Below are positions 1-6,386 of a DNA stretch of 15,449 bases, piece by piece. Location: contig JAIEQQ010000347.1 of assembly GCA_019747615.1 (NCBI GenBank), forward strand, positions 1 to 15,449. Reading direction: 5' to 3'. A program made the translations under genes and the position numbers. The notes beneath the pieces were generated by a model. It had not been told where the DNA came from. It made no database searches and was given only the letters and a program-made list of their open reading frames with translations. The stretch is from Phycisphaerales bacterium. GTDB lineage: Bacteria > Planctomycetota > Phycisphaerae > Phycisphaerales > UBA1924. How positions within the stretch are numbered: the stretch's first letter is position 1; each line of letters opens with the position of its first letter.

Positions 1-2
1 CC

Positions 3-887
3 GTGAGCGTTGCGAATCCGAAGAACGGCGAGGGTGGCGTGCGACTCTGGTGCGTCGCGGCGAGCGATGCGCCGATCATCTGCGTGATCGCGAAACTCCG
101 CACCGATCGGTCGTGGACGTGCATCCTGCGTTGGAACTGGGAGAAGCGGACGGTGGAGGAGGGGTCGTGGAGCACGTTGCGGATTCGCGGAACGGAGATC
201 GAGTTGTCGCCCAACGGCGAGTTCATGTGTTACCTCGCGACCGCAAGCCGCCCATCCGGCCCGTTCACTTCCTACTCGGGCGGGGCGACCGGCATCTCCA
301 GACTGCCATGGCTGACGCTCTTGACGAACACAATGGCATCGCCAATCGGTAACTTCCTCGAAGTCAAGAATCCGCTGCCCGAGGAGCAGCAGCAGCGATT
401 GTGGGAACTGTTTAGAGGAACATCGGATTACCGGCGTCACCAGTTATGGCAGTTCGGCAAGGCGTTTGAGCCGGCGACGTCGGCCGAACGCGTTTCTGTC
501 CTTGGTGTCGATGAGAGCAAACACGATCTGTGCGCGTCCGCGACGCTGCACGGAACCGACTGGCGCGTGGTGATCGGTGGGTTGCGGGCGAGAACTTTTC
601 CGTACGATTGGTCCGTGTGGTCCGACCGGCGACGGTTCATCATCTTCGAGCCAACTTCTGCCCGTGCGCTCGCGCGATTGCCGGACGAGTATCAGTGGGT
701 CACTCCGGTGACGTTGAGCTCGTGCCTCGCCGCATCGACCAACGACGGCAAACTGCGTCTCGTTCGCGTGATACCCGACGGCGATGGCGCGCGATTCGAA
801 ATCGAGTGGGAGCACGACTTATCAGGATTGACGCCGCGGCCCGGCCCATCGCCCGAGTGGGCGCGAGCCCCGTTGCCGGGGGCGTGA
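3..887 (+). CDS. Hypothetical protein, possibly 5'-truncated by the window edge
   Basis: The frame is open from the first bases. GTG at 3-5 is the first possible start, but only two bases precede it, so the true start may lie outside. The product from this GTG has 294 residues, is rich in Trp and Arg, and shows no signal peptide or membrane segment. Around residues 36-105 it runs W-T-C-I-L-R-W, then E-L-S-P-N-G-E-F, then G-I-S-R-L-P-W-L-T. This resembles a family of uncharacterised bacterial proteins I recall, with 'LSPDG' and 'SRPPYLTAL'-like blocks, but the match is from memory only. No catalytic motif is evident and the function is unknown. It ends 22 bp before the stop of the opposing gene, so the two are convergent with almost no spacer. 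Confidence 0.75.
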   Translation: MSVANPKNGEGGVRLWCVAASDAPIICVIAKLRTDRSWTCILRWNWEKRTVEEGSWSTLRIRGTEIELSPNGEFMCYLATASRPSGPFTSYSGGATGISRLPWLTLLTNTMASPIGNFLEVKNPLPEEQQQRLWELFRGTSDYRRHQLWQFGKAFEPATSAERVSVLGVDESKHDLCASATLHGTDWRVVIGGLRARTFPYDWSVWSDRRRFIIFEPTSARALARLPDEYQWVTPVTLSSCLAASTNDGKLRLVRVIPDGDGARFEIEWEHDLSGLTPRPGPSPEWARAPLPGA

Positions 888-909
888 CCGAGCGGGAAGA
901 CCACCAAAG

Positions 910-2142
910 TCACTTCCCCGGCGCAATAAACGGAAGCACGATCGACACCGCGATCAGCACGATGATGATCCACTCTAAGACCTGCATGCGGAAGTCACTT
1001 CGTTCGTCAGAGGCTTTTTGGTAGATCCCGTCGAGTGTCTGGATTTTGCGCAGGACGCTGGCGTCCCAATCGGGCAGGTGCATGCGCTGGGCCGCGAGGC
1101 GGTAGACGCGGGCGAGGTATTGATCGCCAAGGAGCTTCAGCGCGTTGTTGATGTCCTCGAACATCAGCGCACTGTCCATCTGCATCACCGCCAGGCGATG
1201 AAGGTCGGATCGACGCCCGAGGCGCGGCAGCAGCGAGAGCTTGACTTTGGCGGTCTCGGGCGTGACCTTCGCTGCGGCGCTGCCGGCGCGTTCAGATTTG
1301 ATGACCGCCTCGTATGACGCTTCGAGCATCTCGTCGAGGCGGTCGTCCATGTGGCGGACTTCGAGCAGTTCGACATTGGCGTATTCGAGGACGCTGATGA
1401 CGTCGTCGCCGGGGTCGTTGATGAGGATGCTGGCGTTCCAGTCGATGATGAGTTGGTCGTTGCGCGTGTATGAGAGCGTGCTGGAGAGGGCGTCGTCGAT
1501 CTGCTGATCGCTGAGCGGCGTTCGCTCGGCGCGGAGCACGCGGGCCAGGAGATCGCGCTGGGCGGTGGTGATGGCCGCGGCGTCGTAGCCGCGGGCGCTG
1601 CGAAGGTGATAGACGATGTAGTCCTCGACGACCTCGGCAACGCGGGGCTGGCGCACCGCGGACTCGATCACACCCAGCAGCGCGCCGGCGCGGGCCCGGG
1701 CGTCGGCGAGCAGCGCCCGATGCTCGTAGAGGCCGATCGCCAGATCCAGCAGCGCCTCGGGCGCCGGTGCGAGTCGCACGCGATAAATGATGCACGCGGC
1801 TCCGAAGTCAAAGAGCGTGATGCGCACGTCGCCGGTTGTGCTGAACTCCGGCGTGATCACCACCGGCGAGGCGGTCTGGCTCACACGCAGCGGTGCGGGG
1901 CGGAACTCGAAGTACTCCGGCGTGCGGCGCGGGTCCGTCGCGGCTTGCAAGGTCTCGCGCTGGACGCGCTCGCCGGGGCGGGCCAGGAGTTTCTGCGCGA
2001 GGTCGAGGTCGATCGAGAGGCCGATGTCCACTGCGAACATCAGCAGGGCCTCGCCGTCGATGATGGTGAACGAGGGTGGCGCGTCGTCGGTCGCGAGGTG
2101 GAGCGGGGGGCCGGTCGGTGGTGGTGGAGGGATGTTGGTCAT
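910..2142 (-). CDS. RMD1/DUF155-like membrane-anchored protein
   Basis: The product is 410 residues from ATG at 2142. The N-terminus is proline-rich (about 1-24). Middle blocks N-D-P-G-D-D-V-I-S-V-L-E-Y-A-N-V-E-L-L-E (about 242-261), H-M-D-D-R-L-D-E-M-L-E and a long helical stretch precede a C-terminal membrane segment at about 390-407, introduced by L-E-W-I-I-I. This order, with helices ending in an LEW(I/V)-type tail anchor, fits the RMD1/YagE family (DUF155, COG1723). Yeast RMD1 and human RMND1 belong there, but bacterial roles are not settled. The start is chosen because GGAG lies 7 nt upstream. The frame stays open to 2406, but that extension translates the antisense of the tRNA gene and is not real. 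The family call is from motif recognition and is fairly secure; the function is unknown. Confidence 0.8.
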   Translation of the reverse strand: MTNIPPPPPTGPPLHLATDDAPPSFTIIDGEALLMFAVDIGLSIDLDLAQKLLARPGERVQRETLQAATDPRRTPEYFEFRPAPLRVSQTASPVVITPEFSTTGDVRITLFDFGAACIIYRVRLAPAPEALLDLAIGLYEHRALLADARARAGALLGVIESAVRQPRVAEVVEDYIVYHLRSARGYDAAAITTAQRDLLARVLRAERTPLSDQQIDDALSSTLSYTRNDQLIIDWNASILINDPGDDVISVLEYANVELLEVRHMDDRLDEMLEASYEAVIKSERAGSAAAKVTPETAKVKLSLLPRLGRRSDLHRLAVMQMDSALMFEDINNALKLLGDQYLARVYRLAAQRMHLPDWDASVLRKIQTLDGIYQKASDERSDFRMQVLEWIIIVLIAVSIVLPFIAPGK

Positions 2143-2269
2143 GGCGTGGCTCCGGGGGATGGTTGGCCTACGCGGGGAGGCGTGGAGGCGGGGGGTGTGG
2201 GTGGAATCAGCGGGTAGGGCGTTGGTGGGTGGGTGATGAGCGGGAAGTGGCAGAAGCGGTGCGTGGGGA

Positions 2270-2298
2270 TTGCCGCGCGGGTGGAGCGGGCGTATTGT
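2270..2298 (+). promoter_or_regulatory. Sigma-70-type promoter for tRNA-Ile
   Basis: A -35-like TTGCCG (2270-2275) and a -10-like TATTGT (2293-2298) are separated by exactly 17 nt. Transcription would begin near 2305, about 27 nt before the mature tRNA. It is the best two-box promoter I found in the window. The call is inferred from box match and position only. Confidence 0.6.
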
Positions 2299-2331
2299 TG
2301 AGGCCCGCCGGCGGAGGCTCGCGGGTTGAGC

Positions 2332-2405
2332 GGGCTTGTAGCTCAGTTGGTTAGAGCGCACGCTTGATAAGCGTGAGGTCGAAGGTTCGAGTCCTTCCAG
2401 GCCCA
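2332..2405 (+). tRNA. trnI: tRNA-Ile(GAU)
   Basis: The 74-nt gene folds fully. The acceptor stem GGGCTTG pairs with CAGGCCC, with discriminator A at 2405. The D-arm holds AGCTCAGTTGGTTAGAGC. The anticodon stem CACGC/GCGTG encloses loop TTGATAA, with anticodon GAT at 2366-2368. The T-arm contains GGTTCGAGTCC. The 3' CCA is not encoded (TTG follows), so CCA must be added after transcription. It is transcribed alone, between a good promoter and a hairpin terminator. No rRNA gene is in the window, although tRNA-Ile(GAU) usually lies in the 16S-23S spacer of bacteria with linked rRNA operons. Confidence 0.97.
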
Positions 2406-2416
2406 TTGACGGAACG

Positions 2417-2450
2417 CCGGGACGATCAAGGTCGTCCCGGTTGTCGTTTT
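2417..2450 (+). terminator. Rho-independent terminator of tRNA-Ile
   Basis: Perfect 9-bp stem CCGGGACGA (2417-2425) / TCGTCCCGG (2432-2440) with a 6-nt loop, followed by the T-rich tail TTGTCGTTTT (2441-2450). It starts 12 nt after the tRNA and closes a single-gene tRNA unit. Confidence 0.85.
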
Positions 2451-2673
2451 GGGGGAGTGGGGTTCGGGCTCTGCCGCCGGGCCGCCCCCCAAGAAATGCA
2501 CTCGGAACAGTCAGTCGTCTATTCGCCGGATCGGGAAGCGCATTCGCCGGACTTTCTGCGGCGATTGCGCACGCCGGTCTGCATCACAAGGGAATGCAAT
2601 GCCTCCGCCTTGCCCCCCCCGCCCCCCCCGCGCGCCGGATACGGCGAACCGCCTTCCCTACGCTTGCTGACGT
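2451..2673. other. Intergenic region with C8-G-C8 tract
   Basis: No gene is supportable in these 223 nt between the tRNA terminator and rimO. It contains two runs of eight C separated by one G (2613-2629), a C6 run near 2485-2490, and a 10-nt direct repeat ATTCGCCGGA (2521-2530 and 2542-2551). A -10-like hexamer for rimO lies at its end. Confidence 0.6.
2659..2664 (+). promoter_or_regulatory. Possible -10 element of rimO
   Basis: TACGCT matches TANNNT and ends 9 nt before the rimO ATG. Initiation 6-7 nt downstream would leave a leader of only 2-3 nt. No clear -35 box and no Shine-Dalgarno site are visible. Confidence 0.35.
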
Positions 2674-4365
2674 ATGCCAAAGCCCTCTTCAGCCCGTTCG
2701 ACGGCCTCCAAGCGCTCACCGGTGAAGCGTGACGAGACGATCGACACGGTCGCGTTTGTGTCGCTGGGATGTCCGAAGAATCTCGTGGACTCCGAGAAGA
2801 TGCTGGGGCTCCTGGCGGAGGGCGGCGTAATGCCGGTGGCGTACGACGCCGCGGAGGCGGGCGAGCCGGTGGATGCGATTGTTGTGAATACCTGTGGGTT
2901 TTTGGAGGCGTCCAAGGACGAGTCGATGCAGGTGATCCACGATGCGATCGCCCGCAAGCAGGCGGGGCAGATCAAGCGCGTGGTGGTCGCGGGGTGTCTG
3001 GTGCAGCGGCATCGGGCCAAGATGTTGGAGTGGGCGCCGGGTATCGACGCGATGGTGGGCGTGTTTGATCGCGACAAGATTCTGGAGGCCGTGCGCGGGG
3101 CGCAGGCTCGCGAGCGAGGAGAGCGGCCCCGGAGCGCCGCCGAGGCGAGCGATCGGCCCGCGTATTGGGTCTCGGCCAACGCGCTGGTGGCGGCTGAGAG
3201 CCGCGGGATGAAGACCACGGGGCTCACGGTGCAGGGCAAGGACGGCAAGGGCATAGGCTACTTTGAGGATGACTCGGCGCGGTTGCGCCTGACGCCGAGG
3301 CACTACGCGTACCTGCGCATCAGCGAGGGCTGCAACCAGAACTGCGCGTTCTGCACGATCCCCAGCATCCGCGGCAAGATGCGCTCCAAGCCGCTGGACC
3401 GGATCGCTGGCGAGGCGCGAGAACTGATTGCTGACGGTGCAGTCGAGCTGCACCTGATCGGTCAGGACACCACGAGCTACGGCGATGACATCGGGATTGG
3501 TCTTGGCGCTGCGAGCGCCACTGCTCATGGCAGTCGCGCGGGGCTCGGGCTGCCGGGCATGTTGCGGGCGGTGTCCAAGGCGTTTGATGATTCGGGCGTG
3601 AAGGAGGGGTGGGTGCGCCTGATGTACGCGTACCCCACGAACTTCACCGACGAGTGCATCGATGCGATCGCCGGTACGGCGCGGGTGCTGCCGTATGTCG
3701 ATATGCCGCTGCAGCACGCCAGCGATGCGATGCTCAGCGCGATGCGGCGGAACACGACGCGGGCGCATCAAGAGGGGCTGATGGCGCGCCTGCGCAAGCG
3801 GATCCCCGGCATGGCGATCCGCACGACGTTCATCAGCGGCTTCCCGGGCGAGACGGAGGCGGATCACCGGGAGCTTTTGGATTTCGTGCGCGAGCAGCGG
3901 TTCGACGCGGTCGGCGTGTTTGAGTATTCGCACGAGCCGGGCACGGTCGCCGGCACGATGGAAGACGATCCGAAGCTCGCGGTGAGCCCCGACGACAAAG
4001 CACGCCGTCGCGGCGAGATCATGGCCCTGCAGCAAACCATCGCCTTTGAGCGCAACGCTGAGCTCGCGCGGAAGTTTGACGAGAAGTCCCCGATGACCAG
4101 CGGCGTACGCGTGGACGTGATGATCGACGCGACGCTCCGCAGCAAGGGCAAGGCGACCAGCGGCGTCGGCGCCGGCGGGCGGCTGTATCAGGGGCGCACA
4201 AAGTCACAGGCCCCGCAGATCGACAGCGTGACATTCGTGCAGAGTGCCAAGGAGCTCTCGCCCGGCGAGATCGTGACGTGCGTGATCACCGATCACGATG
4301 ACTACGACCTCGTGGCCCGCCCGGTGATGGACCTGGAGAAGCGCGTGGCGTTGAAGGTGCTCTGA
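2674..4365 (+). CDS. rimO: Ribosomal protein S12 methylthiotransferase RimO
   Basis: RimO is a cytoplasmic radical-SAM enzyme that adds a methylthio group to the conserved aspartate of ribosomal protein S12, using two 4Fe-4S clusters. All parts are visible in the 563 residues. The N-terminal methylthiotransferase domain has cluster cysteines C33 (L-G-C-P-K-N), C74 (N-T-C-G-F) and C108 (A-G-C-L). The radical-SAM motif C-N-Q-N-C-A-F-C is at 220-227, followed by L-I-G-Q-D-T-T-S-Y-G (261-270), P-L-Q-H-A-S and F-I-S-G-F-P-G-E-T. A TRAM-like domain occupies roughly the last 100 residues. GCPKNLVDSE and the QDTTSYG block favour RimO over MiaB or MtaB. It is about 120 residues longer than E. coli RimO (about 440), with extra blocks near 140-205, 274-292 and 475-515. 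No Shine-Dalgarno site precedes ATG 2674. Confidence 0.95.
   Translation: MPKPSSARSTASKRSPVKRDETIDTVAFVSLGCPKNLVDSEKMLGLLAEGGVMPVAYDAAEAGEPVDAIVVNTCGFLEASKDESMQVIHDAIARKQAGQIKRVVVAGCLVQRHRAKMLEWAPGIDAMVGVFDRDKILEAVRGAQARERGERPRSAAEASDRPAYWVSANALVAAESRGMKTTGLTVQGKDGKGIGYFEDDSARLRLTPRHYAYLRISEGCNQNCAFCTIPSIRGKMRSKPLDRIAGEARELIADGAVELHLIGQDTTSYGDDIGIGLGAASATAHGSRAGLGLPGMLRAVSKAFDDSGVKEGWVRLMYAYPTNFTDECIDAIAGTARVLPYVDMPLQHASDAMLSAMRRNTTRAHQEGLMARLRKRIPGMAIRTTFISGFPGETEADHRELLDFVREQRFDAVGVFEYSHEPGTVAGTMEDDPKLAVSPDDKARRRGEIMALQQTIAFERNAELARKFDEKSPMTSGVRVDVMIDATLRSKGKATSGVGAGGRLYQGRTKSQAPQIDSVTFVQSAKELSPGEIVTCVITDHDDYDLVARPVMDLEKRVALKVL
3504..3534. repeat. Two adjacent palindromes within an in-frame insert of rimO
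   Basis: TGGCGCT (3504-3510) and AGCGCCA (3514-3520) form a 7-bp stem with a 3-nt loop. ACTGC (3520-3524) and GCAGT (3530-3534) form a second stem, sharing one base with the first. They encode residues 277-287, in a Gly/Ala/Ser-rich stretch directly after the conserved GQDTTSYG block, where RimO proteins normally continue with a short loop. The hairpins are seen; insertion of a repeat element is inferred. Confidence 0.5.
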
Positions 4366-4374
4366 GGAAGTCGT

Positions 4375-4399
4375 GAGTCGCGATTTCCGAGTCGCGATT
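4375..4399. repeat. 11-nt direct repeat downstream of rimO
   Basis: GAGTCGCGATT occurs at 4375-4385 and 4389-4399, beginning 10 nt after the rimO stop. It looks like a degenerate relative of the heptamer arrays elsewhere in the window (GGGAGTC/GGCAATC), but the match is loose. No intrinsic terminator for rimO is evident here. Confidence 0.4.
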
Positions 4400-4454
4400 G
4401 GAAGACCGAGATCCAAACGAAGTCAACGTCCGTGTTCAGGCACGCGATTTGTGT

Positions 4455-4487
4455 TATCATTTGAGCGCTCAAACGTGACAGGTCACG
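4455..4487 (+). promoter_or_regulatory. -10-like box with two palindromes, possible operator
   Basis: TATCAT (4455-4460) fits a -10 hexamer; a -35 box is not convincing. Overlapping its last base is a perfect 14-bp palindrome TTTGAGCGCTCAAA (4460-4473). This is followed at once by a second inverted repeat, CGTGAC (4474-4479) and GTCACG (4482-4487). Two dyads at a putative start site, about 80-105 nt before the AsmA-like gene, suggest repressor binding. They could instead form hairpins in the leader. Confidence 0.4.
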
Positions 4488-4490
4488 AAT

Positions 4491-4553
4491 CACTCTGCCA
4501 CTCTGCCACTCTGCCACTTTGCCACTTTGCCACGTGCCACCCCGCCACTTCCC
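4491..4553. repeat. Octamer tandem array abutting a ribosome-binding site
   Basis: Five perfect-period octamers come first: CACTCTGC three times (4491-4514) and CACTTTGC twice (4515-4530). Three degenerate units follow: CACGTGC (4531-4537), CACCCCGC (4538-4545) and CACTTCCC (4546-4553). The array ends exactly where the Shine-Dalgarno site of the next gene begins, so it lies in that gene's 5' untranslated region if the upstream promoter is used. Tandem units contain no stop codon in any frame. Confidence 0.85.
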
Positions 4554-4559
4554 AAGGAG
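4554..4559 (+). promoter_or_regulatory. Shine-Dalgarno site AAGGAG of the AsmA-like gene
   Basis: AAGGAG with 6 nt to ATG 4566 is a clear ribosome-binding site, in contrast to most genes here. It decides the start at 4566 over the in-frame ATG at 4527, which lies inside the octamer array. Confidence 0.8.
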
Positions 4560-4565
4560 TCCGCG

Positions 4566-5516
4566 ATGAAGAAGCTCGTCAAGATCGCGTTGATCGGTGT
4601 TGCTGGCTTGGTTTTGCTCGTGGTCGTCGGCGTGTTCCTGGCGATCATGTTCATCAACTCGATCGCCAAGGGCGGGATCGAACGCGGCGCGACCTTTGCC
4701 CTCGGCACCCCGACAACCGTCAGCGGCGTGAACATCGGCCTGATCGGCGGCACGTTTGAGATGACGGGCCTCGATGTCAAGAACCCCGCGGGCTTCACGA
4801 AGCCCAGCTTCCTTGGCCTGGGCCGCACGTTCGTCGCGGCGGATTACTCAACGCTCTCCAAGCCGCTGGTCGAACTGCCCGAGCTCACGCTCGAGAACGT
4901 CACGGTCTCGCTTGAGAAGAACGCGACGGGCGCGAACTACCGCGTGATCATGGACAACCTCGCCAAGCTGCAAGCCGGATCGGGCACGCCGGCGCCCTCC
5001 GGCTCTGGCAGCGCTGATGACGGGCGCAAGTTCGTGATCAAGCAGCTCCGCATTCGTAACGTGAAGGTGGACGCGGCGATGGTCGCGGCGCCCGGTGCGT
5101 TGGGCGCGGTGGGCGGGGCCATCAACAAGGCGACGGCGGTGAACATCACGATCAACGAGATCAAGCTCGACAACGTCGGCCAGACGGGCACGGGTGTCGG
5201 CGGCTCGGGCGTGACGATGGGGCAGCTCACCGGGATCATCACGCAGGCGGTGCTCTCGGCGATCGCCGACAAGGGCGCGGGCGTCCTGCCCGGCGATCTG
5301 CTTGGTGACTTGCAGGGCGGGCTCGGCTCGCTGAAGTCGCTGAAGGACCTGGGCGTGGGGAACGTCGCCGCTGTCGCGGAGAAGGTCGGCGCGATCGGCA
5401 AGGAGCTCGAAGGGGCCGCGAAGGGAATCACCGAGGGTGCTGGCGGTGCCGTGAAGGGCATCGGCGAGGGCCTCGGCAAGCTGCTGCCGGGTGGGAAGGA
5501 AGAGCCGAAGAAGTGA
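4566..5516 (+). CDS. Small AsmA-like single-pass membrane protein
   Basis: The product has 316 residues. Residues 7-30 form one strong hydrophobic segment after M-K-K-L-V-K, giving a signal anchor with the rest outside the cytoplasm. Residues 45-130 read like the start of the AsmA fold: T-V-S-G-V-N-I-G-L-I-G-G-T-F-E-M-T-G-L, then V-K-N-P-A-G-F, then a strand-rich region ending N-Y-R-V-I-M-D-N-L. AsmA-like proteins act in outer-membrane homeostasis and lipid transport, but this one is far shorter than E. coli AsmA (about 600 residues). The C-terminal third is Gly/Ala/Lys-rich with amphipathic repeats (about 245-316), ending in a charged tail. The AsmA link is by pattern; the exact role is unknown. 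Repeat arrays lie directly on both sides of the gene. Confidence 0.8.
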   Translation: MKKLVKIALIGVAGLVLLVVVGVFLAIMFINSIAKGGIERGATFALGTPTTVSGVNIGLIGGTFEMTGLDVKNPAGFTKPSFLGLGRTFVAADYSTLSKPLVELPELTLENVTVSLEKNATGANYRVIMDNLAKLQAGSGTPAPSGSGSADDGRKFVIKQLRIRNVKVDAAMVAAPGALGAVGGAINKATAVNITINEIKLDNVGQTGTGVGGSGVTMGQLTGIITQAVLSAIADKGAGVLPGDLLGDLQGGLGSLKSLKDLGVGNVAAVAEKVGAIGKELEGAAKGITEGAGGAVKGIGEGLGKLLPGGKEEPKK

Positions 5517-5521
5517 GATGG

Positions 5522-5585
5522 CACTGGGCACTGGGCATCGGGCACTGGGGGAGCGGACAGCCTTCAGCTTTCAGCAATCAGCAGG
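5522..5585. repeat. Heptamer arrays downstream of the AsmA-like gene
   Basis: Four heptamers occupy 5522-5549 in the order CACTGGG, CACTGGG, CATCGGG, CACTGGG. The reverse complement of the array inside rarA (8727-8754) has the same order, with one base different (GACTGGG as second unit). A second set of three, CAGCTTT, CAGCAAT, CAGCAGG, fills 5565-5585. Together they occupy nearly all of the 71-nt gap between two convergent genes. Confidence 0.85.
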
Positions 5586-5587
5586 AT

Positions 5588-6283
5588 TCACGCGATCGGC
5601 GCGATACGAACAACCGCGTCCTCAGTCACGATCATGCCCACCGGCCGGTCGTGCGGTTCCGTCGGCACTGCGTCTAGTATTTGCATTCGGAACGCGATGC
5701 CGATGGCTGTTACGTGCGCCGGGAGCGTGCTGAGGAAACGGTCATAGAAGCCGCCGCCACGGCCAAGCCGGTGCCCGCGACGGTCAAACGCGAGCGCTGG
5801 CACGAGAACAACGTCCAGCGCAGCGGGTGCGACGCGCGGTGCGCCCTGGATCGGCTCGCGCAGGCCGATGCGATTGAGCACGAGGTCTTTGGACCAGTTG
5901 CTGATCTTCGCGGGCCACATCTCACCCGTCTGGAAGTCCAAGGCCGGGACACACAGCCGCGCCGAACCACTGGAGCGTTCGGCCTGGCCGCTTGAAGCGG
6001 GCTGCGGAGCCGCGGCGCGGGCGCAAGGGCGGAAGAGCCCGGTCCACTCGCTGGCAACGGGGGCGATATCGGCCTCATGCCGGAGCGGGGCGTAGACCAT
6101 GAGCGTGGAAGCGCCGAGCACCTCGGGCAGTTCCAAGACGCGAGCACAGATTCGACGAGACAGGATCTCGGCCAGCTCAGCCGGTTGATTGCTGAGGCGT
6201 CGCTTCATCTCGTCGCGCAGGGCAGCCTTGCCGAGCGGCGGCGCGTGAGGAGGGAGCTCGTCGTGGCGATGGTCTTCCAGCAC
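5588..6283 (-). CDS. 5-formyltetrahydrofolate cyclo-ligase
   Basis: This enzyme (MTHFS, YgfA/Fau family) uses ATP to convert 5-formyl- to 5,10-methenyltetrahydrofolate, recovering folate from an inhibitory storage form. The 231 residues show the family order. An N-terminal helix K-A-A-L-R-D-E-M-K-R-R-L (19-30) comes first, then V-Y-A-P-L-R-H-E-A-D-I (63-73), a V-P-A-L-A-F-D block, and the signature G-R-G-G-G-F-Y-D-R-F (174-183). The C-terminus is complete, ending in V-G-M-I-V-T-E-D. The GTG start at 6283 is supported by a TAAACT hexamer 6 nt upstream. Residues about 88-107 (Ala/Pro/Ser-rich) are an extra segment whose DNA is packed with hairpins. It is the last gene of a leftward cluster but seems to have its own promoter. 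Confidence 0.93.
   Translation of the reverse strand: MLEDHRHDELPPHAPPLGKAALRDEMKRRLSNQPAELAEILSRRICARVLELPEVLGASTLMVYAPLRHEADIAPVASEWTGLFRPCARAAAPQPASSGQAERSSGSARLCVPALDFQTGEMWPAKISNWSKDLVLNRIGLREPIQGAPRVAPAALDVVLVPALAFDRRGHRLGRGGGFYDRFLSTLPAHVTAIGIAFRMQILDAVPTEPHDRPVGMIVTEDAVVRIAPIA
5961..6011. repeat. Three consecutive hairpins in an in-frame insert of the cyclo-ligase gene
   Basis: GCCGAAC (5961-5967) pairs with GTTCGGC (5977-5983). CCGCTT (5988-5993) pairs with AAGCGG (5995-6000). GGCT (6000-6003) pairs with AGCC (6008-6011). They coincide with the segment that has no counterpart in the conserved enzyme core. The pairing is seen directly; an origin by element insertion is inferred. Confidence 0.5.
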
Positions 6284-6289
6284 GGGCCC

Positions 6290-6295
6290 AGTTTA
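6290..6295 (-). promoter_or_regulatory. -10 element of the cyclo-ligase gene, leaderless type
   Basis: On the minus strand TAAACT is followed by 6 nt (GGGCCC) and then the GTG start. There is no Shine-Dalgarno site. Spacing would place the transcription start at or next to the start codon. No good -35 box is visible. Confidence 0.5.
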
Positions 6296-6386
6296 CCGCC
6301 GGGGCGCGGCGGATGCCACTGGTCTTGGCCGTGCGGGCGCGGCTACTGCGGGGAGTGTCTGTCGCCTGCGCCGGGGGGCAGAGACG

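Noticed and set aside
2143..2406. N-terminal extension of the RMD1-like protein to the ATG at 2406
   Set aside because: It translates the antisense of tRNA-Ile and low-complexity DNA. A start with GGAG 7 nt upstream exists at 2142.
2364..2732. Open frame on + strand running from the tRNA into rimO
   Set aside because: It begins inside the tRNA, crosses its terminator and a C8-G-C8 tract, and overlaps rimO. The peptide has no recognisable feature.
2716..4035. 439-codon open frame antisense to rimO
   Set aside because: It is a GC-driven shadow rich in Arg and His, lying wholly within a clear rimO gene.
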